Program-made: the position numbers and the translations under genes
From: Nectonema munidae
Lineage: Eukaryota; Nematomorpha; Nectonematoida; Nectonematidae
DNA length: 64,000 nucleotides
NCBI GenBank assembly: GCA_030549495.1
Contig: JAUIRK010000898.1
Location: forward strand, 1,922,001 to 1,986,000
Direction of reading: 5' to 3'
Part shown: piece by piece, positions 47,238-60,099 of the stretch
Position numbering within the stretch: the stretch's first letter is position 1
Layout of the letters: each line of letters begins with the position of its first letter
Notes under the pieces: model-generated
The model's input: only the letters and a program-made list of their open reading frames with translations
Databases searched by the model: none
Told to the model about the DNA's origin: nothing

Positions 47238-47366
47238 CCCGTTAACCACTAGAATAATCAGACGATATCTAATGTAAAGCAGAAGATTTGTATTAGAGAA
47301 CATTGATAAACGCAGAAGATTTTATTTTTGTAAAGTCGACTATAGTCGACATTGGACGTTAACAGG
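47238..47366 (+). mobile_element. Second piggyBac-type MITE, 129 bp
   Basis: It begins CCCGTTAACC directly after the TTAA at 47234-47237 and ends GGACGTTAACAGG before TTAG (47367-47370, one change from TTAA). The ends match as CCCGTTAAC against CCTGTTAAC. It therefore shares the TTAA with its neighbour. The palindrome GTCGACTATAGTCGAC lies at 47334-47349. Confidence 0.65.
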
Positions 47367-47370
47367 TTAG

Positions 47371-49449
47371 ATAAGTATTTAACAAATAATATTCATGTTT
47401 ATTTTATGTTAAGTACCTTTGTCATTAACAAATTTCACTGCATTGTTAATTAATTATTTTTAATTTAATTTTTTTATCCAATTTCATACCTTTTTTCTTC
47501 AGAATCGAGCAGGTGAAAAATTTTTCCAATTCTCAATAAATCCCAATATTAGGCAAAATTCTTTGTTTAAATGTCTGTTTTCTAAAAATATTTTTACTTT
47601 ATTTTATTATGGAAAACTCAAAAAAAGGTATTTTATTTATACCCAAAGTTAAATATTTTTCGTCTATAAAACGTATTCAATAGTTTATCGAAACAGGCAC
47701 CTCATATAAATTAACTAAAATGTCAATAAATGTATTTATTTGTTTTAATGTGCTTGGCTAAAACATCCTACCTATTAACAATATATAAAAACAAAACATA
47801 TCTATCACCTGTTATGCTCATGCCCGTGTTAAATAGGTATGTCAAGTACTTATTCATTATGCCATAGTTTGTGCATTGTTTTGCTTTCTAAGCGCAAGCA
47901 AAGGTTTAACGGAGCGTTTTCTCTTTCAGCATTTCCTTTCAGATATTCTTCTGAATGCTGAAGAAGTAAACACGGATTTAGTGCAAGTGAATATCTGTCA
48001 AGAAGATTGTATAATATCCATTACTGCTTTGATAACTCGCATAAAATATGGAGTTTTTTCAAGGTTCACAACATTCCCACGCTTCCTTGGCATTATGCTC
48101 GGTTATTTAGGAATCGCGGTCACTCAATGTGTCACATGTCTTCTTTGCCTTTTATCATTACACATAAATTTCCAGCCAATTAATGCTGATCCGAGGGATC
48201 ATTTGCTTAATTACACATAAAGAGACTTTACTTTCGCCTCAAACTCCTGAAAGAGGGGATGCAACCTGCTAATTACTCTAAACACCTTCAACTCCTCACT
48301 GCAATTACGCGATTGCTCAATCTCTATGTCATTCTTCCTTCATTAGGCATGTTTTATCTCTTCTTTGTCTTTAGCTTTTAATTAAAGCAGCAGCGCTTTT
48401 ACGTTCAAACGCAAATATAAGTTGAATTTGAAGGAAGATTTAAAATCACTTCACGACAAGAACCAACGCACACAGTGAAGGAGAAGATTTTGTTTAATAA
48501 TAAATTTGATGAAATGCAAACTATATAAAGAAATAGTAGAAGTATGTAGGACTATGACTTTTCAAAAAATGAAGAACATCGCTAATGTGTGTGTTTATTG
48601 CTCATGATAAGATAAGGGCTGATGACATGGTTGCCAAGCAAAAAGAAATAATAAAAAGTTTAACACAACAGAGTAAAAAAGTTATGGATAGCGATGACAG
48701 GCAGCATTGTAAAAATAAAATGAAATAAATATGTACTTGTTAATATATGTAAATTTTCATGGCATATTCAATAAAATACACACAAAGGACAAACGATGAT
48801 TGTTTACGTCATAGCTGAAGATATCAAAACAAGAAGAAAAAACTAAAACCTACACTCATAAAGCACTCAAATAATTATAACAAATATTCAAAGGTTAAAT
48901 TTTAGCAAGTGAAGATTTAGAAGAGTCAAAAATTAAAAAATAAGAGAGAGAGAGATTCATGTATGCCAACATGTAAAGGGAAAAAATCTGTTTAGAAAGT
49001 TTGACACGAAGGTTAAAACCGCAAGTTGTAAATAGTAACCTTTTGAAGCTAATAAATGTATGAAAATGTGAAATATATACAAATTTGTATTTTTCCTGAT
49101 TTATAATTTATATCAGAGGCCTGAATTAAGGAACTAATTATACACTGAAAATAAAATAATATTACAGATTTAATAAAAGATGTCGAAGACTTATTTTAAA
49201 TTTAACAGTCAATGCATTCAAAATATGATGAATAGACATCCTTTTTCAAGCTGGAAAGTGAAAGGTATTTGAAGCTTTTTGCTTTAGAGAGCAGTTTTGT
49301 TGTGGGTGTCGACTAATAGCAGCAGAGAGTTTAACGAAAAATGTTAAACCTGGATGCTAGGATTCAGCATAGGCTATTTTTCATAACTTTAACTAGACTT
49401 GTTAGAAGCAGAAATGAAAGCTTTTATGTAGAAGAATCGTGCAGTAAAT
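47371..49449. other. No recognised gene; one 114-codon frame
   Basis: The frame at 47876-48220 encodes 114 residues with a hydrophobic Cys-rich segment (LGYLGIAVTQCVTCLLCLLS) and is somewhat less AT-rich than its surroundings. No family is recognised and no flanking splice signals make a case. It is not called as a gene. Confidence 0.35.
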
Positions 49450-49578
49450 CAGCGTTTTTCAAACTGTGGGTCCCAACCCGTCGCGTGAAAAATAAAATGT
49501 GTCATGTCAAAAAAGAATGGACATATAAATAGTCGATGCTGAATAAATGAACCTAGTGAACAGAGTTTGTCTTAAAAT
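49450..49578 (-). mobile_element. hAT MITE fragment (family of 44517)
   Basis: It starts CAGCGTTTTTCAAACTGTGG, followed by GTCCCAACCCGTCGCGTG, and matches the reverse complement of 44517-44825 with the centre deleted. The distal end is missing. Confidence 0.75.
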
Positions 49579-51916
49579 TTAAGTGATAAAATTTTGGGGG
49601 TTGTTTTAAATCTGGATGGAATTTTCTTTGGTGATTTTTCATATTCGACTTGCCATTCAATTGCTCTCAAAAATTTTCGATTTAATCATAAAATAGTCAG
49701 CTATATTATTTAGCTTTCAGTAATTAAATATAGGATTCGGTGTCAGGGTTCTTGCGTGCCACCGTTTGCACGTCTGCCGTACTTTTGCTATCATTCCTAT
49801 ACACATATTAGACATACATGAGATACTAAAAAAATTAAAAAGCGCGGACTATGTAGTAAAAAATTACCAAAATATTTCACCATTTTTGAAACTTTAATAG
49901 CATTTGTTCAGTAAAATCTTCCTAAAAATTTTCTTCTACACATTTCATATTACAAGAAAAGATTCTCCACATATTTTTCTATTTTGACTGAAAGCAAATC
50001 TTTAATTCTGAGCAATAAGTGATCTTTCAGCTGAGATCTATGCTAAAAAAACGCGACTTTGATTAAAATTCTAACTACATAAAATTCTTATATGTAAACG
50101 TGAATAAAATAAAAGAATAACGGTCAAAAAGAAATAAAAATATATTCTTTATTTAAATTCTCGATATTGCAAAAAGAAAAAGTATTCGAGTAAACAACTA
50201 CCTACATACAAAATCTTATAGCTTACATGAGCAAGCAACGTAAAATGGAAATGGATTAGATTAAAATTCGCTTCATTGAAAATCCAAAGGGCCAATCAAT
50301 CTTTCCCCTGTTCAATATGCGATTAATTGGAAAATAAAAAAACTCAAACAAACCAGTGAACTTCCTATTACATGCATGACAAAAACACTGGAAACAGTTT
50401 ACTCATTCCCCTCAAACAAATCTCACACATGCCCACTCCATCGATTCTCCTAAACTTGCAATCTCATTTGCCATAAGTGCCAAACTAAAAGCTTCATATA
50501 AAAATATCGATTATTTATTAATGATTGATATTCAACAAAGAAAGTGATATGAATAGTATTGGTTATTTGTATGAATTAGTAATTTTAAACTTACTTATAT
50601 AAATCTTAGTTGTTGGCCGTTTTTAACTTCTAAGAAAGAAACAAACTAATTAACTATGAAAATAAATGCACTCAACCCTTGTTAACCAAAACCGAATATT
50701 TGAAAAAATGATTCACATAATGAATATATTGGGATTGTGAAACAAGGATGATTTTGCACTCTATTTTTACGGAGTTGAGATAATAGCATAATAATAGCAG
50801 TGAAATATTACCAATATATGTCAAATATTTTGCCAAAATCTTCAAATCCTATAAAAAAATGTTCATCTTTTATCTTTCCAACATTCAAAAGGGGAAAAGA
50901 AAAGGAAATAGTTTGAGAAAAAAATAATTTATATGAATAATGAAGGTTTCGCATTTATTAATTGAGACCGGGTTGACGAGTGTTGAAGTTTGCCAGACCT
51001 TTCAAAAAAATTGTGAAGGTATGGGTTAGAAATGAATAAAGTACCGCCTACATTAGAATACTAATGAAATCCAAGCTCTCCTGATTTCAGATGAGCGGAA
51101 AAGACGAGAGGGTACGAAATGGAATGTAGGAGGCCCGCCATCCTGATTCTTTCCTGTTGCCGTATAACTAGTTACTCCATTGCTTCCATGTCAGAAAAGT
51201 TGGCTAGGGCTGTTGAAAGTGATAGTAAATTAGGCTAAAAGGAAGGTGGTTTACAAAGTAGGTATAGTGCATATGACACCCTGCTGAGACTACGTATAAC
51301 GACTCATTCATCAAGGACAATTTAATTTATGCACCCCCTTTGACTAGAGTTAAGTTAAGTGAAAAATTCTCAAAACTTTAATACTTAAAAGAGACGCAAC
51401 TTGAATATACATTTACCAATTGCCTAAACTGTATTAGAGACAGGTGGTAGATGTGTAACGGGAAGTGTCGTAAGAAGGCCCCTATCCTTTACGTGGCAAA
51501 TACAGGAAAAGAAGGGGATAAGGCATTTGGATTCTTGATTTTTCGAAAAGAGAAGAGTAATGATCGCATAATTGAAAACAAAAACAGGATAACAAAACGG
51601 AAATTGCATGATAATTTCACGTGTTTGGCCGAAGCTAGTTTTTTTGTGATTATTCTAGCTGGTGAAGAAGCATGGGAATGTAGAAAGTATTAGTAAAGCC
51701 TATTAATTTTTTACGTATATTTCTTTCATCTTCTTGATATTATAACTGAAATGAAGTAATTTAGTAATGTGTGTATTAAAAGAATAGACTTTGTAATTCC
51801 CAAAAAAAAATGAAACGTTGGACTGATCTATTAGCAAAATTGAATTTACGCGGTATAATAGATTAATTTGACTAAATATTTGTAAAATTTCAATTAATGG
51901 TAAAGTTTTTAAGTTG
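49579..51916. other. No recognised gene
   Basis: AT-rich. Short frames at 51451-51693 and 51424-51609 overlap on opposite strands and have no recognisable content. Confidence 0.4.
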
Positions 51917-51924
51917 TCTATATC

Positions 51925-52191
51925 CAGTGCCGGATCTACCAAGTGCGGGGCTGTAGCAGATCGATTAAATTTACAAATGATAGTCAGGAAGAAAATTTAT
52001 CTAGATTCTACAAAAAAGATAAAAACCACAAAATTCAAGAGCAAAAATTTATTTTAAGAAGGAAATATAAAAGAAGAATAGAAAAAAACTAAAAGATATT
52101 ACAAAAAGTTTAAAAAAAATTGTTCAACTAAGCGCAGGGCCCTTGTAAAGCGCGGGGTCTGTAGCATCTGCTACTATGTTAACCGAAACTG
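51925..52191 (+). mobile_element. hAT MITE, 267 bp, exact TSD
   Basis: TCTATATC stands exactly at 51917-51924 and 52192-52199. The ends are CAGTGCCGG and, read inward, CAGTTTCGG. Inside, AAGTGCGGGGCTGTAGCAG (51951) and AAGCGCGGGGTCTGTAGCA (52148) form a direct repeat. Removing it would place an open minus-strand frame (51703-51942) in phase with sequence at 52200-52290, but that frame is not recognisable. Confidence 0.85.
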
Positions 52192-52199
52192 TCTATATC

Positions 52200-53142
52200 G
52201 CATACAAAGGAAGAAAGTCCTTGATTAAATGTACTGATGAAAGGGATGTTGTCATCATCGCGAATCGAAATCAGGAAGTGGATGAAGAATCAAAGCTTCT
52301 ATCAATTGAAGATCTGCAGACAATGTTGTTAATTTATTAAATAAATAAGAAGTTAAATATACAAGACCTATTATTGGCTGAAAGAAGAATCCAAATTCCA
52401 AGACCATCATGCCAACATGACTTCGATGCCAATAGAGTTATAGGTCATCCAAAAATGATGAGATAACTGCAGCCATCTTTGATGACTGCTTTAAGCAAAC
52501 TTCTTTCCCTCCACTAGAACTTATCTCCGTTCCAAAAATTTGCCTCCAAAAGCTGTACAAATCAACTACTCAGCCTACCTGCCTATTTCTACTCTGACTA
52601 CTGTTGACGGCAACATCACTATGCTCCACCTGCAAAAACACCACGAGCTTAATCCAGCCATGTAACCAGATAATCATTTTACCTTTAAAAATGGTTACCC
52701 AAACCAGCGTGTACTTGATTTGCATGATTCTGAGTTATAAGGCATTCACCTTCCTCAATCAATTCACGTCAAAAGATTATTACCCTTTTATTTCAGAGTA
52801 CAGATTGCATTAATTTATATTTATATTTAGAGCAGGATTATGATTTTTTTTTCATTTACCCTGCATTAAAATTCAATGAACTTTTTGATATTAAAAAAGA
52901 ATATAATGATCATTTTTATCAACTTCAAAAAAAGTTCCCCTATGGATAAAGATAGCATCATTTAGATTTTAGAAGGACAAATTTTAAGAATCAAACAGAA
53001 AAACTATATTTTATTATAACTCAATCACGACTTCAAATTTAAATAATTATCATTTTTACATGTTTTTTAGGCTTACCATATGTTTTATCGATCTTTTGGT
53101 AGTGAACTTTTAATCTTTTTTCCAATGAAGATATTTTTTTTC
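52200..53142. other. No recognised gene
   Basis: Moderate composition at 52200-52560, but no open frame with recognisable motifs. The frame at 52604-52813 is unsupported. Confidence 0.35.
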
Positions 53143-53355
53143 TCCGAATAATTGAGTTGATTCTTCATGGAATGGAATCATAAAGATTGTAAATCATATT
53201 TTTACGTTCTCAATTCGTTTATTTCGTGTCATAGAGATTTAATATAATTTGTATGTTTTTGAAAGAGGCCGTTCCTACAGAAAGATATTAATATTTAAAA
53301 TTCTGTCTCCTGGACAGATGTGAGGAGAGAAAATTGATTTTTATACCACTTTGAA
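53143..53355 (+). repeat. Dispersed direct repeat, copy A
   Basis: Homologous along its length to 56106-56330. Shared blocks include ATTGAGTTGATTCTTC, GTAAATCATATTTTTACG, TTTAAAATTCTGTCTCCTGG and ATACCACTTTGAAA. No terminal repeats, coding content or target duplication were found, so the class is unknown. Confidence 0.8.
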
Positions 53356-54717
53356 ATTTTTTAAAATAAAATTTTTTTTTAATCCAATTATTTTTGAAGC
53401 ATTTTTAACATACTTACATTTGTTTGGGTTGATGCTTTGTAAAAGTTGTTATATGTTTCTTATTTGAATTTCTGGCAGGAAAACCATGCCACTTGCCAAC
53501 CATAAGCTATATGTGAAACAGGTATTTCCAATATTTTTTCTATGCTTGGGTAAAAGTAAATAAGCAATGACAGCGTAGATTGCTCTAGAGTTCCAACGGG
53601 CACTATGAATTGATGTCAATAATTTCAAAGTTATTCCTATATATTTTATGTATTGAAAAGTCTAAATTCAAAGCATTGAATGTAAAAGAACTTGAAAACG
53701 TGATAATTGGTTTTAATTACATTTTATTTTGTTGTAATGTAATGTGTATTTTAAGATTTCATAAACATATGTAATTATCATTATATATGGATGGTTTCAT
53801 CGTCTTCATTTTTGTGTCTTTTATTCTTTGAAAATTTTTTGACCATTTTAATTTTACTTTCATACTTACTTCTGTAAGTTTCTAATTTATAAATTTAAGA
53901 ATTTAAATTTGAATTTTTTTACTATTGAGTTTTCCACCATCAAATGTTTTAAAAATTTTATGCATAATTTATTTTTATCAAATTATGATGTTTTGTGTTT
54001 CATTAAAAATTATGCAATAACTGAATTCATTAGTTGTAAATATATTTACAATGTGTAATATATGTAATTTCAATTTTTAGTATAGCCGTTGTTAAGTTCT
54101 CATTACTTTATTTTGACTTTATGACTGTTCCATTTATGTGCATAATTTTAATATACCTGCCATATAGCGGTCATTTCGGACTTTTTGTGCGGTATAGTTA
54201 TTCCGCTGTTAAATCTTAGTTTGTATTTTTTTCTCATACTATTTTATTATTAATTTAAATGACAAATATAATTAATAAATCTTCTTCTTATTCTTCTTCT
54301 TCTTCTTCAAATTTATACAACTGAATATTACAATGTTTCTTTCATTAAAATTTTTTATTTAAATAAATCGTTTTTTTTTACCCAAGGTTTTTAAAGTAAG
54401 GATGCCAATTTCGGAGGTAAGTTATCATAATATCCAATTATTTCATCTATGAATTTATAATTTAAATATGGACTTTTTGTATATTTGTAAAAATGAGGAA
54501 CATATCTTAAGTTTAAATGTGATGTTAGCAACCAATAAACTGAGGTTTAATCAGACAACCACTTTCACTTTTGGAAACTAGTAAATTAATTTTAATTTTG
54601 AAGTGTTAGTGTTATGGTTGAGTTTTGTATTAGCGCAATCGCAATTTACATATACATTTTGACATTCTTGACACAAACTTTCCTATTTTTTTGTATTTCT
54701 GACAAAAAACATCTGTG
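53356..54717. other. No gene; CTT microsatellite
   Basis: AT-rich, with an interrupted CTT tract at 54281-54308. Nothing else was recognised. Confidence 0.45.
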
Positions 54718-54725
54718 CATACATA

Positions 54726-55208
54726 CAGTAACGTAGCCAGAAATTTATATTTGGAGGGGCCAATTGGGGCACTAATATACATGCTTACCTACTCGCTTTG
54801 TCTAAAATTAAAACACCAATTGCTGCTTATGACAACTCTTCTCTTTGTGTTTATAAGCTCCTTTCTCTACGTATGTCCTATTTCTTTGTTAAGGTTTTAG
54901 ATTTTATCATGGTTAATATGTCTTATCTTCGTTTCTCATAGCAAAGAGAAATTTTTTATTGTAAATTTGCTTTCTTATTACAGGTAGAAGGCCAATCTTA
55001 CAAAATTAAGAGTTTGATCTTACCGTCAATATCAATAATTTATCTTTATTTTGATTTTATTTGCTTTATATTTTTCGTATAAGCCCATAGTCAAAAATTC
55101 AATTCATTATTTCATTTTAATTTGTAAATTTCTATTTTTTGATGGTGGGACCCATAAGTTAGATGGAGGGGCCCGGCCCCAAGTGCCCCATAACTGGCAA
55201 CGTGGCTG
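54726..55208 (+). mobile_element. hAT MITE, 483 bp, exact TSD
   Basis: Ends CAGTAACGTAGCCAG and, read inward from 55208, CAGCCACGTTGCCAG. CATACATA stands at 54718-54725 and 55209-55216. The target lies in a CATA-rich simple repeat, so chance agreement of the flanks cannot be excluded, though the matching ends support the call. GGAGGGGCC near both ends extends the inverted repeat. Confidence 0.82.
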
Positions 55209-55216
55209 CATACATA

Positions 55217-56105
55217 CACATACATACATACTATATACATATTGACATTAGACACCCATACACCGAAATACTTGAATCTCATAAATAGTCGTATAGCTCT
55301 GGCTAAATTATAACAATGTTTTATTCATCACTCGTATCAGAATTAGTTTTTCAATCTTTTGACAGTTTATCACTTTCTGCATTCTTCATTTTTATATATC
55401 TTTGTCTTTTTGCTGGATGAATTGATGAACGTGGAGGGAGTTTAACTGTCATGTAACTATAATGCTTTCTTTAGGTTCTATGTGTTTCCGATAAAACAAT
55501 TCATCTTCATTGGACAAGCATTCCCCTTTTATTTTGTAATATCATATACAGTGCTTAATTCCTTTTGGAATCCTTCTTGTGATACTTTTAATTTTTTTAT
55601 TTGCATTGTCAAATGATTTATTCGAGTAATAATTGTAGGAAAACTGTTTTTCATCAATAAATTAGGCAGTTCTTGTAAAATGTTTTTCTCTCTTTTTTGT
55701 TTAAGATTTTCATTAGTAAAGTATGATGATAACTCACAGAAAATCAATTTTTTAGGTGGCATTAAGAAGTTCTCAAAATTTTGGATTCTTGGTAAATTTG
55801 TTTTGCATTATTTGTTACAGCAAAAATTTAGTTTAAATGAGCCATTAAATGAAATTAAAATATTGAGGAACTAAAAAGTAGTTAATTAGCGGCTTACTTA
55901 GTTGGTTTGTAAGTTGATATGCCATTCACTTTTTTGAATTTTTGCATTTTTTGTACTCCTTTGTCATGTCAAACTGTTGACTGTAACTCTAAAAATTTCA
56001 TGCAAAAAATAAACATTAATCATTTTTCCAAAGAAATAAGTAATTATGTTTTTATTATATTTATTTCATTTTTGTTTGTTTGTTTGTTTGTTTGGCTTCC
56101 TTTAG
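55217..56105. other. No gene; GTTT microsatellite
   Basis: A (GTTT)n tract lies at 56071-56094. The short frames on both strands around 55529-55874 overlap each other and have no recognisable content. Confidence 0.45.
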
Positions 56106-56330
56106 CCCGAATGATTGAGTTGATTCTTCTTGGAATATAGAATCATAAATATTGTAAATCATATTTTTACGTCCTCAATTTGTTTATTCCGTGTCAGAGA
56201 GATTTAATCTAATTTGTAAGTTTTTTTTTGAAAGAGGCCCTTCTTACAGATAGAGATATAAATATTTAAAATTCTGTCTCCTGGGCAGATGTGCGCCGAG
56301 AAAATAGATTTTTTTTATACCACTTTGAAA
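56106..56330 (+). repeat. Dispersed direct repeat, copy B
   Basis: The partner of 53143-53355, in the same orientation about 3 kb away, with small indels and scattered substitutions. It may represent an unclassified interspersed repeat or an old local duplication. Confidence 0.8.
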
Positions 56331-59139
56331 ATAAAACGCATTTTATATATATTTCATGTTTTAAACGACAATTTGATCAGATAACTTTAGTTTGCTATCA
56401 AATGAACTTTTTTGCTTGATTGATTTATCGTAGACTCACACGATTATATTTATAAAATAATGAACAACCCTAGTTTGAGGCAAACAATGTTGTTTGTTTG
56501 TAGTGGATGGCGAAAAGGAGAAACATGGGATAGCGAATTTTCAAGAATACTTCTCAACGCTTTGAGGATCAATCTTGAGTCGCAAAAGTTATATAGGAGC
56601 GTCACGCACACACCCTACACTTTCTTGTGTCTGCCAAGTGCTACATGTTTCTTCATATAGTTTCTGTGGAGTGCACACTCATTTCACCAAGGTAAGCATT
56701 GCAGATTGACATGGAGATACATTTTTAATACGATTCCTCTGGCATATCCTTCAATTATGAAAATATACGTGAAAAATAAAGTGTGTGTATGCAATGTACA
56801 GTGTATACACATATATATATATACACAATGCAATACTCGTATACGGTGTATACTTGATTCACTTAATTTTAACCTACATTTTTTTCATATAAACATATCC
56901 ATTTGTGTTTACACACAATTTACTCGATAAATTTGCTTGATGAATTTTTCTTCACAACTTTTTTTCATCATGAAGAATCTTTCTCATTTTCAATAATATT
57001 TCACTTTTCTTAAATTTCGGCTTCATTCGCGCACATGCCTTTCCAATTACGATGTTAAATTTCATTCTTAAATCCCTCTATCTTCTTTTCATATTTTTGG
57101 TAAGAGCTTAACTAATTCATTGATATTTAAACTTTTTCTACGTTAAATGGATGCATTTTTAAAGTTCCACTAAAATATTTTCCTTAAATACACATATTTT
57201 AATAAAAGGCTTCCTATTTTCAACATTTTAGTGACAAGGAATTACATAAACTATGTCCAGGAGTTCTTTATAGAGTAGGCAAATAGATAGAGAGGTATTG
57301 TGCTAAACTTTTGGGCAGAGCTATTTAAGTTTTGCAATTTTTAACAGAAACATTTGCTATGTTGTTTTTGTAAATCCAAGGATAAGTGTGTGCGTGCACT
57401 AATCGATAAAATTCATTAATTTCTTAATTACTTCTCTTTTGAACTTACTTTGATTGAGTCGTTTTCGGAAAAATTGCATTTAGTTCGTTAAGTGCTTTGA
57501 TGATCTCAATATTTCCTCGGAAGATGTGAAAGTTTTATCAAAAGCAAAATTTAAATAGGTTTGTTTTTCAGATGTATTGAATGTCAAATTTCCTTTCTTC
57601 TTTCGATAAAGATATTTTTAATTGGAAGCAGAATTTTTCTGTTATGACATCATTCTATGAGAGCTCTTCTTCACTTTTGGAAAGTATAAGAAGAAGAAAA
57701 AGACAGCAAAATATAAATATATAGATGTCGTTTTACGAATACTATGAGTGTTAAGTCCCTCATTAAACTAAATACATTAAGGTTTAATTGAAGCTTTCTC
57801 TTGTTCTAATCAAATTATATGATTTCCAAATAGAAATATAGTTTATAAACGTTACTATCAAAATAAGGAAACTTTAATTTGATGTCATCAAAACTAATTT
57901 TTACTAACATTATTTTAATTAAATATAAATTAAACATTATTTAAAAGAAAATGTTACGCCTTTGTACTTTTGTTTCAAAGCAGAATTGATTTTTAAACTT
58001 AATTCTATTTTTAACATTTACATTTCTTTCCATTTTATTAAGAAGAAATTTTTTTATTGATTATACAATACAATAAAACAAGTTAAAAGAATATTCAATA
58101 TACATTTTTAATTTTATAGGCATTTTAATATGACAGGGCGGGCACCGAACACTTTGCCCGAGAGCAAAAGTGTGCTGCCGGTATTTTAGATTTTGCCCGC
58201 ACGCAATTTAAACAATTTAGTAGATAAGGAACCGGAAACGTAGAATTTATAAAGTAGATAAAAACTTTTTGAGAATATTTTTTATAAAGTTTAAAAGAAC
58301 TATTTTTTTATATTATTATTAAGTTGATACATTAAAAAATTATTGCACACTAAAGAAATGTTCTATTTCACAGTTTGTTTATATATTTTTTATTATAAAA
58401 AGGCAGATTAGTTTTATTAGTAATAAAACATTCTAAAGTTTTTAAAAATTGGTAAAAATTGGTCTTATAAACACAAAAAAGGAGATTAGTGAAGTTTGCT
58501 AATTACCTTTCTCTGAGATGAAGAGAACTTTTTGGAAAATATCATTTTATTTACTTAGCTCGAAACTTTCTTTTAAAGTAATCATATCTCTTGATTTAAA
58601 GTTGATTGGAGAAAAAAACGCAAGATTTAAAGTATAAAAATATATAAGAAATAAAGAGTGCTGTAAAGTTTATATCTATTTTCTAAAAGTTCCATTTAAT
58701 TGTGGTTAGATGATCTAATAAAAAGTATATCATAATTCAAGAATACATTCTAATTCTGGTCTTCTCCATCTGCTGATGCATTGAAGACTAAATGCGATAG
58801 ACAACATACAAATAAACAATTCTTGTTCTTAAGAATAGCTCGGGCTATTCAAATCATGTGATCTCAATATATCAATATTTTATGCACATTTAAGCCGAAA
58901 TTGATTTTTTTGCACTATATATTGATGATTTATCACAGCCCCTGCTATTCGGAAGGAAAAGGGATGTAAATCGCATAGACGAAAATGCATATACGTAGCA
59001 ACTTGATTAAAATATCACGTCATCTGGTTTTCCTCAATCACACTTGCCCATATGATAAAAAAATCATGTTCAATTCCTGTCTTAGATGTGGTTGTTATAT
59101 CGCATATTCTTACATTGATATGAAAAACTTGGATAGAAA
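56331..59139. other. No recognised gene
   Basis: AT-rich. A compact GC-rich patch at 58134-58210 (CAGGGCGGGCACCG, TTTGCCCG twice) may be a MITE remnant, without identifiable flanks. TATA/CA dinucleotide tracts lie at 56806-56830. Confidence 0.4.
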
Positions 59140-59941
59140 AGGACATGGGCACCGCCACATTGGGGCAAGAGGGGGCATTTGCCCCACCTGGAAATGTAAA
59201 GATTTCGGGAAAAATATTATACAAAAATGGCTTTTATTATTAATTGATATTATTTTTCATACTTCTCTGAATTTTGTTGTTGGGCGCTTTTTAATGATAT
59301 GAGATTATCTTACTTTATATTACATTACTTCCATTTTTCTTTTAACACAACAACAAAATGCTTCACTGTCTTTCTTTTGACATTGTTGTTCTTCACGCAT
59401 AGTTTTTCCTTTTTTTTCATTTAATTCTTTTTGCGCTTCAATATCATATGATTATTTTAAAATGGTAACTTCTTATTTTTGCTCAAGGATATTTGTATTA
59501 TTTTAATCACTTAAGGTATTTTCTTCTCTTTCTTAATTTTTAAAATAAAATATTTGTCACTATTCATCGACAAAGAATATGCATTCAGTATGCAACTGTT
59601 TCATACCTATAAATATTCAGTAGGCTTGTGCAACCTATTGAATCAGCTAATTTAAAAGTATATTTTGCTTCAGATACATTTATTTTATTATTCGCTGTGA
59701 AGGTGAACTGTGTTTGAAATTGGCGGCATTTCTGCGTCATTTTACATTTATTTCGCAATTTTTAAAGTGTTTGAAAATTTTTGTTACTTTTAGAAACTAT
59801 CTACATAATTCCATAATGGAAATACAAAAAAAATTTTAAATCTCAAAGGCAGCCCAATATAGAAGATGAAGATAAGAGTGATTGCGGTAGAAATACAAAA
59901 CATAAAACCTGTGAATTCAGTTCCACCTTTGAATGCCCTGT

Positions 59942-60011
59942 AAGTGAAATTCAGAGCACAAGCGCAAGTGAAATTCAGAACACAAACGCAATGAAATTCA
60001 GAGCACAAAAC
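59942..60011 (+). repeat. Three 24-bp tandem repeats in hAT coding region
   Basis: AAGTGAAATTCAGAGCACAA-type units start at 59942 and 59966, with a shorter third copy at 59990. The 24-bp period keeps frame, giving repeated SEIQSTSA-like octapeptides in the N-terminal part of the transposase. Confidence 0.9.
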
Positions 60012-60099
60012 ATGTTCATCATCCTGATCAAATGAGCTTGATATTGGTAATTATCTCAACTGCAAATCAATAGGTGACGATTTAAAACTTCTTCTCCTC

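Noticed and set aside
47876-48220. 114-codon open frame with a hydrophobic Cys-rich segment
   Set aside because: No recognisable family, no splice or promoter context, and length is attainable by chance in a 64-kb window.
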